Shown here: positions 47,212 to 58,080 of the stretch, piece after piece | Layout of the letters: each line of letters starts with the position of its first letter | Numbering within the stretch: the first letter of the stretch is position 1 | DNA from: Primulina eburnea | Lineage: Eukaryota > Streptophyta > Magnoliopsida > Lamiales > Gesneriaceae | Length of the DNA: 64,000 bases | Assembly: GCF_022965805.1 (NCBI RefSeq) | Contig: NC_133104.1 | Span: 21,340,912 to 21,404,911, forward strand | Direction: 5' to 3' | The notes under the pieces: generated by a model | Told to the model about the DNA's origin: nothing | The model's input: the letters and a program-made list of their open reading frames with translations, nothing else | The model's database searches: none | Position numbers and translations under genes: made by a program

Positions 47212-48939
47212 CTAATTTGGATCAGCAAGAGCTTCGTCAGTTTTCTTTGGTTCTAATTGAGATACAAATGCTGAATGAATAAATAGATTGAGCATCTGAT
47301 TTCTGGTTCTTACTGGATCAGATGGGTTACCTATTACCAGTTCTGGAGGGTGTGATTTCTTCCATCTATATTCAGCATTTGTTTCTTCACAGCCAGCAAA
47401 TTCTTCGTTGGGTAACTGAATGTTCTCAGTTTCATTTGGAACTGATTCAGCTGATAATTGATTTCCATTAGTTTGTTCCATGAGCTGATTGTCAAGATTT
47501 GCTTCTAATTCAGCTGGTTGATCCAATATCTCAGGTTCAGGTGTATGAAAGATATTCTGATTATTACGATTTTCGTCTGAGTCATCATCTTCCAGGCTGA
47601 TATCTGTAAAACGATCAGCTAGCTCAACTTGATCAGTTGGCTTATCAATTAGTGCAGTTTCATCAAACTCAACATGTGCGGATTCTTCAACATTCAAAGT
47701 TTTCTTATTAAATACTCTGTAAGCTATGCTAACTGATGAATATCCAAGGAATATTCCTTCTGCTGATTTGACATCAAATGCTTTTAGATAATTTTTACCA
47801 TTGTTGTGCATGAAACATCTACAGCCAAATATTTTGAAATAAGTGATTACGCTTTTTCTTCCATGCCAGATCTCATATGGTGTTTTCATGTGATTTTTGT
47901 TAATCATCGATCTGTTCTGAGTGTAGCATGCAGTGTTTACTGCTTCTGCCCAAAATCTTTGAGAAATACCTGAATCAGCAAGCATTGTTCTAGCAGCTTC
48001 CTTAAGAGTTCGATTTCTTCTCTCAGCTACACCGTTTTGCTGAGGTGTTCTTGCTGCTGAGAGCTCATGCTTGATTCCGGCATTTTCTAAAAAGTTTGAA
48101 AGTGTTTGATTGATGAATTCAGTTCCTCGATCAGTTCTGATTCGATCAATCCCAACTGATTTTTCATTTAAAAGTCTTTTGAAAAGTTTAATCAGTTGTG
48201 CAGCAGTATGGTCTTTGGATTTGAGAAATATAACCCAAGTAAATCTTGAAAAGTCATCTATGACCACTAAGGTGTATTTCATTCCCCCTAAGATCATGAC
48301 TGGTATTGGACCAAAGAGATCCATGTGCAATAGTTCTAAGCATCGGGATGAAGATTTACAACCTTTGTTTTTAAAAGAGGATCTAACTTGTTTTCCATAC
48401 TGACATGCTGAACAAAGTTTTTCTTTTGAAAAATTTATTTTGGGCAAACCAGTTACAAGTTCATGCCTACTCAGATAGGCAAGAGATTTAAAATTTAAAT
48501 GATTTAATCGTTTATGCCATAACCAGTTTTGAGATGATTTAGACGCAATAAAGCATACTGGTGTATAAGGTTGATCATTCCAACTGACTTTGTAAGTGTT
48601 TCCACACCTTTTGCCAGTTAGAATAATCTCTTTAGTTGAGTTTTTGACTGAACAAGAATGTTTGTCAAACTGAGCTGAGAATCCATTATCGCATAACTGA
48701 CTAATGCTTATCAGATTATACTTAAGATTCTCGACTAATAAAATGTCATTAATGGTGAAATTACCATGGATAAGCTTACCCTTACCCACGGTTTTACCTT
48801 TGGAGTTATCCCCAAAACTGATGTTTGGACCATTGTATTTGACCAGTTGGGACAATAAGTTTGAATCTCCTGTCATGTGTCGAGAGCATCCACTGTCCAG
48901 GTACCATATTGATTCAGTGCTTGTTCCTATTGTCTGCAA
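47212..48939 (-). pseudogene. Element H protease and integrase
   Basis: 575 codons. Protease active site as D-S-G (WYLDSGCSRHMTG) at the start; integrase zinc finger (HKRLNHLNFKSL..CSACQYGK); core with the Asp in LHMDLFGPIP, the Asp in RIRTDRGTEF and the Glu in NGVAERRNRTL; the SRFTWVIFLKSKD segment; a variable acidic tail leading to RT. All catalytic residues are kept. Confidence 0.92.
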
Positions 48940-48972
48940 TTAAACACAAAATAAGATTCTGGTACCCTTTTT

Positions 48973-50937
48973 TTATTTGGGTCCATAGTTGATTAGTCCT
49001 TTTGGAATCCAGACTTGAATCAGTTTAACTGACTGTCCTGTTGCTGTATTCCATATGGTCCTTCCCTGTCTGTGTGTGCTTGGTGTATATTGTGTGGATG
49101 ATTTTACATGTGTTTTGTTCTTCTTCAACTGATTGTTCAGTCGATATCTTTTCTGAACCGGCTTACAGTTGTGATAGTTTGAATAGCCATATGAATATTT
49201 TCTGCTGAGAATTTTTGGTTGCTGATTCCATGAATCAGTCTTACCCTTTGGAGTATATCCAATGCCACATCTCATGCCTTTATTTATATTCTGAGATGGC
49301 TGTTCAATCGGTTTGCTCGACTCTTCTTGATTTTGTACCATAACTGATTTTACAAAGTGAATATATTTCCCTTTGTTCGTATCCAGTTTTGGTTGAGTAT
49401 CTTGGGAAGACAAATAATCGTTACTACAGAATCCTAAACCAGTTTTATCATCAACTGATTTCTGAGAATTCTGTATATTAGTTAGAGCTTTTGATGATTT
49501 GTTCCAGACTTGAATGAGCTCATTGAGCTTTGTATTTTCAAGCAACAATTTTTGAATCATTGATTGATTCCTGCTTCTTTCATCAGTTAGTTCAGCAATC
49601 TCCCTTCTTAGACTCAAGATTTCAACTGATTCATCAGTTTTTGTTTTATCGTCTTTGGGATCATCTTGCTTTGCTCTGAGTTTTTCAAATGATGAAGCAA
49701 GCTTTTGATACTCATTGACCATGTCATGAAGAGTGGAAATGAGTTCTTCTCGTGTAAAATCAATAGAGCTAAAATCAAATACCTGCTCACAGCTTGATTG
49801 ATCTTCTATGTTATCTGCCATTAAGCATGTTACTTCTTCCTCATCACTTGAACTGCAAGAGCTTTCTGGATCTGACTCTTCACTGTCAGTTTCTGCCCAT
49901 TTGGCTTTGCTGTCTTCAGCTAGCAGTACTTCATGTTTCTTCTTGTAAGGCTTCTTTTCGTCTTTAGATCTTCTTTTGTGCTCATATATCTTCTTCTTTC
50001 TTTCAGTTGAGATTTGATTGTCCTTTTTAGGCTTTGTGCAGTTGGCAATAAAGTGACCGGATTTGCCACAGTTGAAACATACATTAGATTCTTCTCTGGA
50101 GTTGTTTCTTTGATAATTCTTCTGAAAATTTCCTTGATTTTTCCTCATGAATCTTCCAAATTTCTTAATGAATAGAGACATGGCATCATTACTCATCTGA
50201 TCAGCAGTTTTCTCAACTGAACCAGTTGATTCATTTCTAACAGCAGTCAAGGCAGTAGTTGCTGCTGGAGTGGATGGTTCACCTTCTCGAGTTTGAAGTT
50301 CAAACTCATATGCTTTTAGATCTGCAAATAAATCATGAAGTTCAACTTTGTTAAGATCTTTGGATTCCCTCATTGCCATAGTTTTGACATCCCATTCTTT
50401 GGGAAGTCCTCTGATTACTTTCAACACTACTTCTTTATTTGTATACACCTTTCCAAGTGCATTTAGTTCGTTGATAATACAGCTTGTTCTTTCATCATAC
50501 TCATCCATTGTTTCACCCATCTTCATTCTGATGTTGTCGAACTTCTGCATAGAAACTGAAAGTTTGTTTTCTTTAGTTTGATCATTTCCTTCGCAGAGTT
50601 GAATTAACTTTTCCCAAATTTCTTTGGCGGTTTTGCACATTTTGATCTTACTGAACGTTACTTTGTCCAGTGTCTTATACAGTATGTCTTTTGCAACGTT
50701 GTCTAGATTTGCCTTTCTCTTGTCCTCTGTAGTCCACTCATCTCGAGGCTTTTCAATTCGGTGAGGTGCCCCTTCAGTAATAGCAACAGATGTGTTTGCT
50801 TTCAAAATTTTCATGGGTCCATCAGTTATGACGTACCACATGTCGTCGTCTTGTGCAGCTAGATGAGCCTGCATTCTGATTTTCCAATTATCAAAATCTT
50901 CCCTGGAGAACATTGGAATCTTATTGAATGAAGACAT
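48973..50937 (-). CDS. Element H Gag
   Basis: About 655 codons. I prefer the Met at 50937 (MSSFNKIPMFSREDF) to upstream ones, because the sequence before it is the leader next to the primer site. Seen: UBN2-type copia gag domain (DFDNWKIRMQAHL, EIWEKLIQLCEGNDQTKENK), zinc knuckle CFNCGKSGHFIANC, a Lys-rich stretch, an acidic segment, a coiled-coil region (SSFEKLRAKQ..EILSLRREIAEL) and a basic C-terminus. Two in-frame TAA codons 11 codons apart separate it from pol. Confidence 0.88.
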   Translation of the reverse strand: MSSFNKIPMFSREDFDNWKIRMQAHLAAQDDDMWYVITDGPMKILKANTSVAITEGAPHRIEKPRDEWTTEDKRKANLDNVAKDILYKTLDKVTFSKIKMCKTAKEIWEKLIQLCEGNDQTKENKLSVSMQKFDNIRMKMGETMDEYDERTSCIINELNALGKVYTNKEVVLKVIRGLPKEWDVKTMAMRESKDLNKVELHDLFADLKAYEFELQTREGEPSTPAATTALTAVRNESTGSVEKTADQMSNDAMSLFIKKFGRFMRKNQGNFQKNYQRNNSREESNVCFNCGKSGHFIANCTKPKKDNQISTERKKKIYEHKRRSKDEKKPYKKKHEVLLAEDSKAKWAETDSEESDPESSCSSSDEEEVTCLMADNIEDQSSCEQVFDFSSIDFTREELISTLHDMVNEYQKLASSFEKLRAKQDDPKDDKTKTDESVEILSLRREIAELTDERSRNQSMIQKLLLENTKLNELIQVWNKSSKALTNIQNSQKSVDDKTGLGFCSNDYLSSQDTQPKLDTNKGKYIHFVKSVMVQNQEESSKPIEQPSQNINKGMRCGIGYTPKGKTDSWNQQPKILSRKYSYGYSNYHNCKPVQKRYRLNNQLKKNKTHVKSSTQYTPSTHRQGRTIWNTATGQSVKLIQVWIPKGLINYGPK

Positions 50938-50981
50938 AATGATTAGATTGAGAATAGATAATCTTTGACAGGATATGTCTT

Positions 50982-50993
50982 GCTCTGATACCA
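50982..50993 (-). other. Primer-binding site of element H
   Basis: The minus strand reads TGGTATCAGAGC, two bases from the LTR. Confidence 0.92.
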
Positions 50994-50995
50994 CT

Positions 50996-51974
50996 TGTTA
51001 GGATCGGTTATTGGCTAATTAGTGTTTAGAAGGGGGGGTTGAATAAACACTAATAGGAATTTAAATGTTTTTCGAAAAAGATAGTTCAGTCTTGTTACAA
51101 ACTGAACTAAGTATCCCGTCAGTCAATATCAACCAGTTAAACTGAATAAGCAGTTGCGGAAAATAAACTGTTTGATAGATAGAATATCTAACTGAAAAAT
51201 GAAAAGCTGAAGTAAAGGTAACACGGTATGTTTATGGATGTTCGGAGAATTGAATAACTCCTACGTCACCCCTTCTATCTCAAAGATAGGATATTTACTA
51301 AAAGACTTTGATCGAGTACAACGCTTGTACAGACCCACTTCAGTTAGGACTTATCTATTGCCTGAATCTGAAACTCTTAGTATAATACAATGATCTCTGT
51401 AAGTAACTAAACTTAGCACTTAATTGAATTTTCAATATTTCACAGTGCTAATTTGCTCAATGTGTAGCCTTGATTGCTACGAATAGATCTGATACGAGTG
51501 AGCAGATATTTTGACAGAGTAATGGCAAGTTTAAGATTGGTCAATGATCGTTGTCAACTGCTCTTTAGTCATATTTATAGACTTCTCTTCCAACGGTAAT
51601 TTTGAATTCTCGTATCCGTTGATTGCCACTTTATTATTTCTTGGACAATGTTCTTGATTGCCTGCTTCATCATTTATTGCAAGACGGCGTATAAATCTTG
51701 ATAGCCGAAACACATTGTTCTATGCGGTGCGGCTTTCCACATTCAGTTGCTGTCTGATATGTCTTTTTGTCTGTTTGAATGATCTTTCCCAAGGTATCTT
51801 CAGTCGAGAAGCTTTAATATATTCGGCTGAATGTTTTACTGATCAGTTCTCAACTGATCAGTTTGTGTCAACTGATTTTAGTTGAATGTTCAGCTGCCGA
51901 ATATGCTTTCATGTATTAGTTGATTTAGTTGATTGGTTTATGTTTTGTCAAACTCCAGAATTCAGTTTCCAACA
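50996..51974 (-). repeat. Element H 5' LTR
   Basis: 979 bp; TATA box at about 51569-51580. At least ten TCAGTT/AACTGA/CAGTTG/CAACTG words by eye. Confidence 0.93.
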
Positions 51975-51979
51975 CTACA

Positions 51980-52294
51980 GGTTAGCCCTACCGCCAAATC
52001 TTGACAGAGTCCATAACATTTTTCATGTGTCAATGCTCAGGAAGTATATTGCGAATCCTTCCCATGTTCTTCGCCACGAGCCATTGGACTTGACGCCGAA
52101 TTTGACGTACCAAGAGATTCCGGTTCAGATACTGGACTGCAAAGTTAAAGTTTTGAGGAACAAATAGATCGGCATCGTTAAAGTCCTTTGGAGGAATCAT
52201 TTGATCGAAGAGGCTACGTGGTAACCAGAGGATGAGATGAGAGAGAAGTATCCTGAGTTGTTCGTGCAGTGACGTCAATTTCGAGGACGAAATT
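51980..52294 (+). pseudogene. Element D integrase C-terminus and pre-PPT dyad
   Basis: Resumes at YRLALPPNLDRVHNIFHVSM. Two nonsense codons relative to F: TAG at about 52165 (LRNK*) and TAA at about 52222 (TW*P). The coding region ends near 52272 and is followed by the ATTTCGAGGACGAAAT dyad (52279-52294), where element I is inserted. Confidence 0.9.
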
Positions 52295-55200
52295 TGTAAC
52301 GCCCCGAAAATTTAAAAGTCCACGCGAACCACGTGCATGCAATTATTAAATTCTCTTGCATTTTAAATAACTGTTTTAATTGCATGAATTAGTTATGTTG
52401 TGCATATTTACATGTTTAAAATATATTTTCTACATCATGCATAAAACTGTAATTTTAAAGGTTATTCGAGTTGCGATCGAGGAACGGAGACCGAGGGCTG
52501 AAAAATTGTAAAATGTTTTTATTAAATAATTGTTTTTAATTATTTAAATTATGGGTGTTGTTTTTTTTTTATCATTTTTGAAAATATGAGGTTTTGAGGT
52601 GATTTTATACGCCGGGACGTAATTTTTATCGGTGTTGGATTTTCAAATAAAATACGAGCTTTCGGGCAACCCGGCTAATAAATTCACAAATCTATTTAAA
52701 CAAAAACTTTGTAATTATTTTTATTAAATCCTAAGTAGGACTATTGGGCTTAATTTTGAAGCTTAAAAGGCCTAAAGCCTATTTAGTTGTTTAATTAGTA
52801 TTTAAAGTATTTATTAAACAAAAAACCCTACACAATTCAAGTAAACTCTCGGCCACTCAATTTGTAAAAAAGAAAACTCTTCCCCCACCCCCAATACACG
52901 ACGCCCACACACTCAAATATTGAAGGAAAATTGTGATAACTTCAAAGGAACCGCCTAGCCTTCGTCTCCTCGTTCCGTTCTTCGACGTCAATGATATTTC
53001 GTGCATATATAACGCAAAGGCACGCCATATTCTCTTTTTACTCATCATCACACCATATTATGATTTATTGCATATTTTGAATGAAAAATCAAGGGCCATG
53101 ATAATTATTTTCGAAATTGCATTAACATGAGTTTTGTTTGCAAAAAAACATGTATTTGTATGGAATAAGGGGCTGCCATGATATAGGATCAGACCATCAT
53201 GCTATCACGTGAATATGGATACCAACCATGCGCACACACGCTGCACCAAATCAAACAAGAAGGGAAAAAACTTTACTGTGCAAAAATTTATCATGAAAGG
53301 TTCGGTTTTTTATCTTCACGGCTGGGCTTGGTGCAGCTCCTGTCCAGGGGATAGCCAGGGTCATGGGGGAGTCCAGGGTAGAGTCCTAGCCATGCTAGGA
53401 CTCGAGCTAAGGGGCTTGGGAGGAGTCCTTGACAGCAAGGACTCCTACCCAAGAGAATCTAGGAGGGGCGCACAGGTTCTGTCTCTTGCGCAGACTTGTG
53501 GGCTCGATACAGGGGGCCTGGGATGGGTCATGGGGTGTCCTTATGGTCCTTAGAGGGTGCACATCAGGTGGGTTCAGTGGTTGGGTTCGTTGGTAGAGTC
53601 CTTGAAGCTAGAACAAGAGTCCTAGTCCTTATGAAACTCTCGGCCAGCTTATGTCAGGGATTTGGGGGCTTCGGTTTTGTTGTTTAGGAAGGTTTCTTAG
53701 TGGTCTAAGGGTCCAGTAGGGTACTTTAAGATGTTAGTCAAGTTTTGTATCAACATGGTTCGGGGGTAACTCGAGTAAATCGAGAGATGGCTCGGGTGGT
53801 TCGATAACGTGTCAAAAACGAGATTTTAAGAACAAAAAATGAATCCATGGGTCCACGGGTGTGGCTCATAACTTGGAAGGGTATAATAAATCTTAAACAT
53901 GTTATGTTAAAAATTTGGGATCAAAATAATGAGTTTTGGATTTATTCGGGACTTAATCGCCGCACGAAACGCTAACTAACGAGTTAATTGAAAAGTCTAG
54001 TTTTAGGCTTCGTAAAATTATGAAAATTTAGGTTTAAGATTAAATAATTATTAGAAGCCTAAGTTTTAAATTTGGGAATTTTATATTAAGGTTTGGTTTA
54101 ATTCGGGATTAAAACGCAGTAATACGACTTATTTAAAGAATAAATTAAAAGTCATCGATTTAAGTCAAATAAAAATATGAAAAAATTCAGGTAGGCTTAA
54201 ATGATTATTTGAGACATGTTAGAGTCAATGTTATTAAGAAAATTTCGAAAACGTGAAATTTTACGTCCAGGGGTAAATCGGTCTTTTTACACCTAGAAAT
54301 TTGTAAACGTCATGGCAGTGCCCTGATTACTGTTTTATGTGCTAATATGATTATTTTCAATGGTTATGGATGTTTATGGGATTTTATATGTTAAAATGAT
54401 TATTTTAAATGTTGATGGAATTTTATATGTTTAGGGATTTTTATGACGAAAGATTTATTTTAAAGGTTTATGATTTAAAATGTTATTTTAAATGTTCTCG
54501 GTTATTTATATGTTAAAATGTTATTTTTAAAACGTTTATGGATTTTATGGTTTAATTATGGACATTTAAAAGAGATGTTGCATGCTTGGTTTAAAAGAAA
54601 AACGTTATACGCATGTTTAATTTTTTCTAAAGTGATGAGAATATGAAACGTTGAAGGAAGTGATGTAATTGTGACTAATACGATGATATGTTGGAAATTT
54701 CGTGAGGGTTATGGTCCCAGTGGGAGCCCGACGATCGTGTTTCCTTGGATACGGACATGTAGATGTATATGATGATATGTTAATACGTAAGGCCAAGGCC
54801 CAGTTGACCGGTGAGAGTGTCGCTGGTGTCCCCGCCGTCCAGTACTGTGGTTACATGTAGATGGATCCATCGCCCAACACGTAGACGTAGACGTAGATGA
54901 ACACGAAAGTCACAATTAACGATCTGAATTCAACGAAAGGAAAAAAGAACACGTATATATTGATGATAATATGAATATGTTGAGGATGATATGATTAATT
55001 TTACGAAAGTGTCATTGTTTAAAGTTTTCTGCATCATGAAAATATTTACGAAAATGTTTATGTTTATGCATCTTCATGAAAACGATATTTTAAGTATAAG
55101 TATTTTTCACTGTTATATGTTAATTGTATTACGTATTACTCGTTATCAAGAATATGACGTATTGAGTCTTTAGACTCACTAGGTGTGATTGATGCAGGTG

Positions 55201-55554
55201 ATTATGATAATTATGATAATGGAGGACTTGATGGTTGATCTGACTGGACTAAAGGTGCACATAACCCGAGGACCGACGCTAGTTTTCCGCACTAGTTATT
55301 ATTTATGATTTTAAGTTATGTTAAGAATATTTTTATGACTTTTAATTATTTATGAGTGGTTTTTGAGAGGTTATAGTATGGGCTATTTCCTTTGGTTTTC
55401 AAATACTAGTTGGTTGATGTTTTATTTTAAAATGGAGCAAAATATTTTATAAAAATATTTTTTATGAATGGTAAGGGTTCGGCCAATTTAGTGAGGTTTG
55501 AAAAAAAAAATCATTCTAGTACTTTTTAAGCAAAACGAATAAGCAGACGTCTCA
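52295..55554 (+). mobile_element. Element I: probable solo LTR (3.26 kb)
   Basis: Begins TGTAACGCCCCG and ends CAGACGTCTCA, flanked by AAATT (52290-52294, 55555-55559). No primer site, gag or pol is inside. It contains a GAGTCTTTAGACTC hairpin (55164-55177) followed by GATGCAGGTG, like the LTR of element C, and its middle (54700-54860) resembles the same part of C's LTR, so a Tekay-type gypsy LTR is likely. Solo LTRs arise by recombination between the two ends. 53209-53690 is GC-rich, contains palindromes and gives chance ORFs only. Confidence 0.8.
53381..53446. repeat. GAGTCCT/AGGACTC palindromes in element I
   Basis: 53381-53403: arms GAGTCCTAGC and GCTAGGACTC with loop CAT (10 bp perfect). 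53421-53446: arms AGGAGTCCTTG and CAAGGACTCCT with loop ACAG (11 bp perfect). Further GAGTCC half-sites follow to about 53625. Confidence 0.88.
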
Positions 55555-55559
55555 AAATT

Positions 55560-55577
55560 CCTCTAAGGAGGGGAGAA
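55560..55577 (+). other. Polypurine tract of element D
   Basis: CCTCTAAGGAGGGGAGAA, separated from its dyad by element I and directly before the 3' LTR. Confidence 0.9.
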
Positions 55578-57202
55578 TGTAATAGCCAAGCCTGGTGAAC
55601 GGTACGGTTTAAGTTTTCGTATGTTATGGATTTATTGATTAAGTTTAAGTTTAGTTGTGATGTTAAGAGTTGTGATTATGGGCCATAGTATTGTTGGTTA
55701 TTATTGTCTTGAGGTGTGGTTGATATTGTTAGTTGATGGTAGTTGCGTCGTTTCAGTGTGTTGGTTCGATTTTGGTTGCCTTAGATTTTGTCTTGGCCGT
55801 GACCAGACCGCACCCGCGCTCAGTGTAAGGACCGCACCCGCGGTCGTAATTCTTGGATTTTGGTGTTTTTCCCGTAGCGACTCCGCACCCGCGGTATAAA
55901 GGACACCGCACCCGCGGTGTAGCACCGCAACCGCGGTGATTGCAGGACCGCACCCGCGGTCGTCGATTTCGGAATTTTTGGTGGAGTGCCGTGAGCTTAC
56001 CGCACCCGTGGTACAAGGAGTAGCGCACCCGCGGTCGCGCATGTTCGAGATTTTTAAGTGCTTTTTGGGGTGGTTGACTTGACTTTACTCATTCCTTTCT
56101 CCTTCTTTTCGATATTTCTCTCTAGATGCTAGGGTTTTCTCATTTCCTTTCATTCCTATCTTTGATTCAAGCTTTTAGTTGGTGATTGGAGTTGAGATTG
56201 AAGTTCTTCTTGGTTCTAAGAAGCTAAGGTAAGCTTTTGGTGTTGTTATTTCTTGGTTTTGGAGGAGAGATGATATGGGTTTGTTGTTTATGTTGGATTT
56301 ATGGATTAATTGGCAAGGGTTCTTGATTATTGAGTTGATGATTGTGTTATTTATGGATTATTGTTGTCGGATTTCAACCAATGAGTTAGATTCAAGGTGT
56401 TCTAGTGGTTTGTAAGTGGAATTTCATCCCTTGTGCTCACATGATTATATATGTATTGTGTTTCAACGATTTTATTGTGTTATTCCCTTCATTTGATTCA
56501 CTATTATGTATTGATACCTTTGTTGTATATTGTGGAGACAATTGATGTCTCAACTATGAGAAGGGAATATAAAAGAGAAAGAATATCAAAGTGTTTGATG
56601 AAATGTCCCAAAGAAAGAGTTTAAATGTTTTATGGATTGATAGATACATAGTCAGAGATTGCAGGCAATTAGTTGATCAACGACCATAGGCTTATATCCC
56701 TCAGAGTTGTAGATTTATATCGATGGGATACGAGCACCACAGACAGAGTTACTATTGATATCAATCCACCATAGTAAAGAGAAATACCATCTCATTGTTA
56801 CGCTATTGTTATAATATTCATGTTTCAGAGTTGATGGTATTTAATGTTTTTCAAAGCCATGTTTTACAGAGTATACTATGTATCATTGCTATGTAAGAGT
56901 TCCACTTGCTGAGTTTTATACTCATTTCAGTTATTTCATGTGATGCAGATAAGAGTGACGGACCAGGACGTTGATTGTGGCCCGGAGTCATATGCATACG
57001 AAGATTGGAAGGAAGAAGTTTGTTTTGCAAGCAATATTTTTGGACATGATCATTAAAATGATGTTTTGTATTTTGATGTATCATTTAGTTGATCATGTTG
57101 ATACTTTTGATGATATTTGGAAATGTATTTTGAAACTCCTTCCAGTTGTAAGAAAATTTTAAATTCCGCTGTATTTTATTATAAACGGGTCGAGGTGTCA
57201 CA
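55578..57202 (+). repeat. Element D 3' LTR
   Basis: 1625 bp. Palindrome array at about 55806-56036. Differs from the 5' LTR by scattered changes and a few short indels (for example near 56880). CATAA follows at 57203-57207. Confidence 0.94.
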
Positions 57203-57207
57203 CATAA

Positions 57208-58080
57208 GCTATAACCCGACCTTCCTGCATCAACATTGCGCCTAATCCGAGCTTAGATGCATCGGTATAAAGCATAAATTCACCCTGCCCTGTTGGCATG
57301 GCTAGAACTGGCGCCGAAATAAGAGCTTGCTTCAGAGTATCGAAGCTCTTCTGGCATTCTTTACTCCACACGAACTTAGCATTCTTCTTGGTCAGTGAAG
57401 TGAGTGACACTGCTATGGATGAAAATCCCTGAATGAACTTACGGTAGTAACCTGCTAAACCCAGAAAACTGCGGATTTCTGATGCATTCTTTGGCTCAAC
57501 CCATTCCTTATCGGTTGCTACCTTTGCTGGATCCACTTCAATACCACTGCTAGACACTATATGCCCCAAAAACTCTACTTTCTGCAACCAAAACTCGCAC
57601 TTACCGAACTTCGCAAACAACTTGAGACTCTGCAAAACCTGCAACACTGTCCTCAAGTGCTGGCTATGCTCCTCATGGCTCTTCGAGTAAATGAGAATGT
57701 CGTCAATAAACGCTATGACGAGCTGATCAAGGTAGGGCTGAAATACTCGATTCATTAAATCCATGAAAATTGCTGGAGCATTCGTCAACCCAAATGGCAT
57801 TACTAAGAACTCGTAATGCCCATACCTGGTCCTGAAGGCCGTCTTGTGAACATCTGCATCCTTCACCTTCAGCTGGTGATAACCTGATCGAAGATCTATC
57901 TTAGAGAACACTGTAGCTCCCTGCAACTGATCAAACAAGTCTTCGATTCTAGGGAGTGGGTAATTATTCTTGATCGTCACCTTGTTCAACTCACGGTAAT
58001 CGATGCAAAGTCTCATGATTCCATCCTTCTTTTTCACAAAGAGTACCGGCGCGCCCCACGGTGAGAAACTGGGGCGAATA
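57208..58080 (-). pseudogene. Element C reverse transcriptase and RNase H start
   Basis: Minus strand: [36 protein letters not shown], catalytic FIDD ([13 protein letters not shown]), [18 protein letters not shown] connection (as [14 protein letters not shown]), then [15 protein letters not shown] up to VIAY, where D entered. The upstream end is shifted near 58040-58080 (within the [14 protein letters not shown] region) relative to 58081-58384. All catalytic residues are kept. Confidence 0.92.

Larger units (their letters stand above)
40201..51974 (-). mobile_element. Element H: Sirevirus-like Ty1/copia element with extra ORFs
   Basis: LTRs of 978 and 979 bp (40201-41178, 50996-51974), flanked by CTACA (40196-40200, 51975-51979). 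They differ at only about half a dozen sites, so the insertion is young. The minus-strand order is LTR, gag, PR/IN/RT/RH, an antisense two-gene segment, a large extra ORF, LTR. A gag of about 650 residues and an extra ORF after pol fit Sireviruses; the clade is inference. Confidence 0.92.
5773..57202 (+). mobile_element. Element D: Ty3/gypsy chromovirus (Tekay/Del-like), split by E, H and I
   Basis: LTRs at 5773-7385 and 55578-57202 begin TGTAATAGCC and end GGTGTCACA, flanked by CATAA duplications. D's own internal sequence is 7386-10223, 38789-40200, 51980-52294 and 55560-55577; the rest is later insertions. Gag-Pol closely resembles element F, so they are one family. The clade is inferred from the domain order gag, PR, RT, RH, IN in one frame and the chromovirus-type integrase C-terminus. 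Confidence 0.93.

Noticed and set aside
53209..53687. ORFs in the GC-rich part of element I
   Set aside because: No recognisable domain; caused by palindromic GC-rich sequence in a probable solo LTR.
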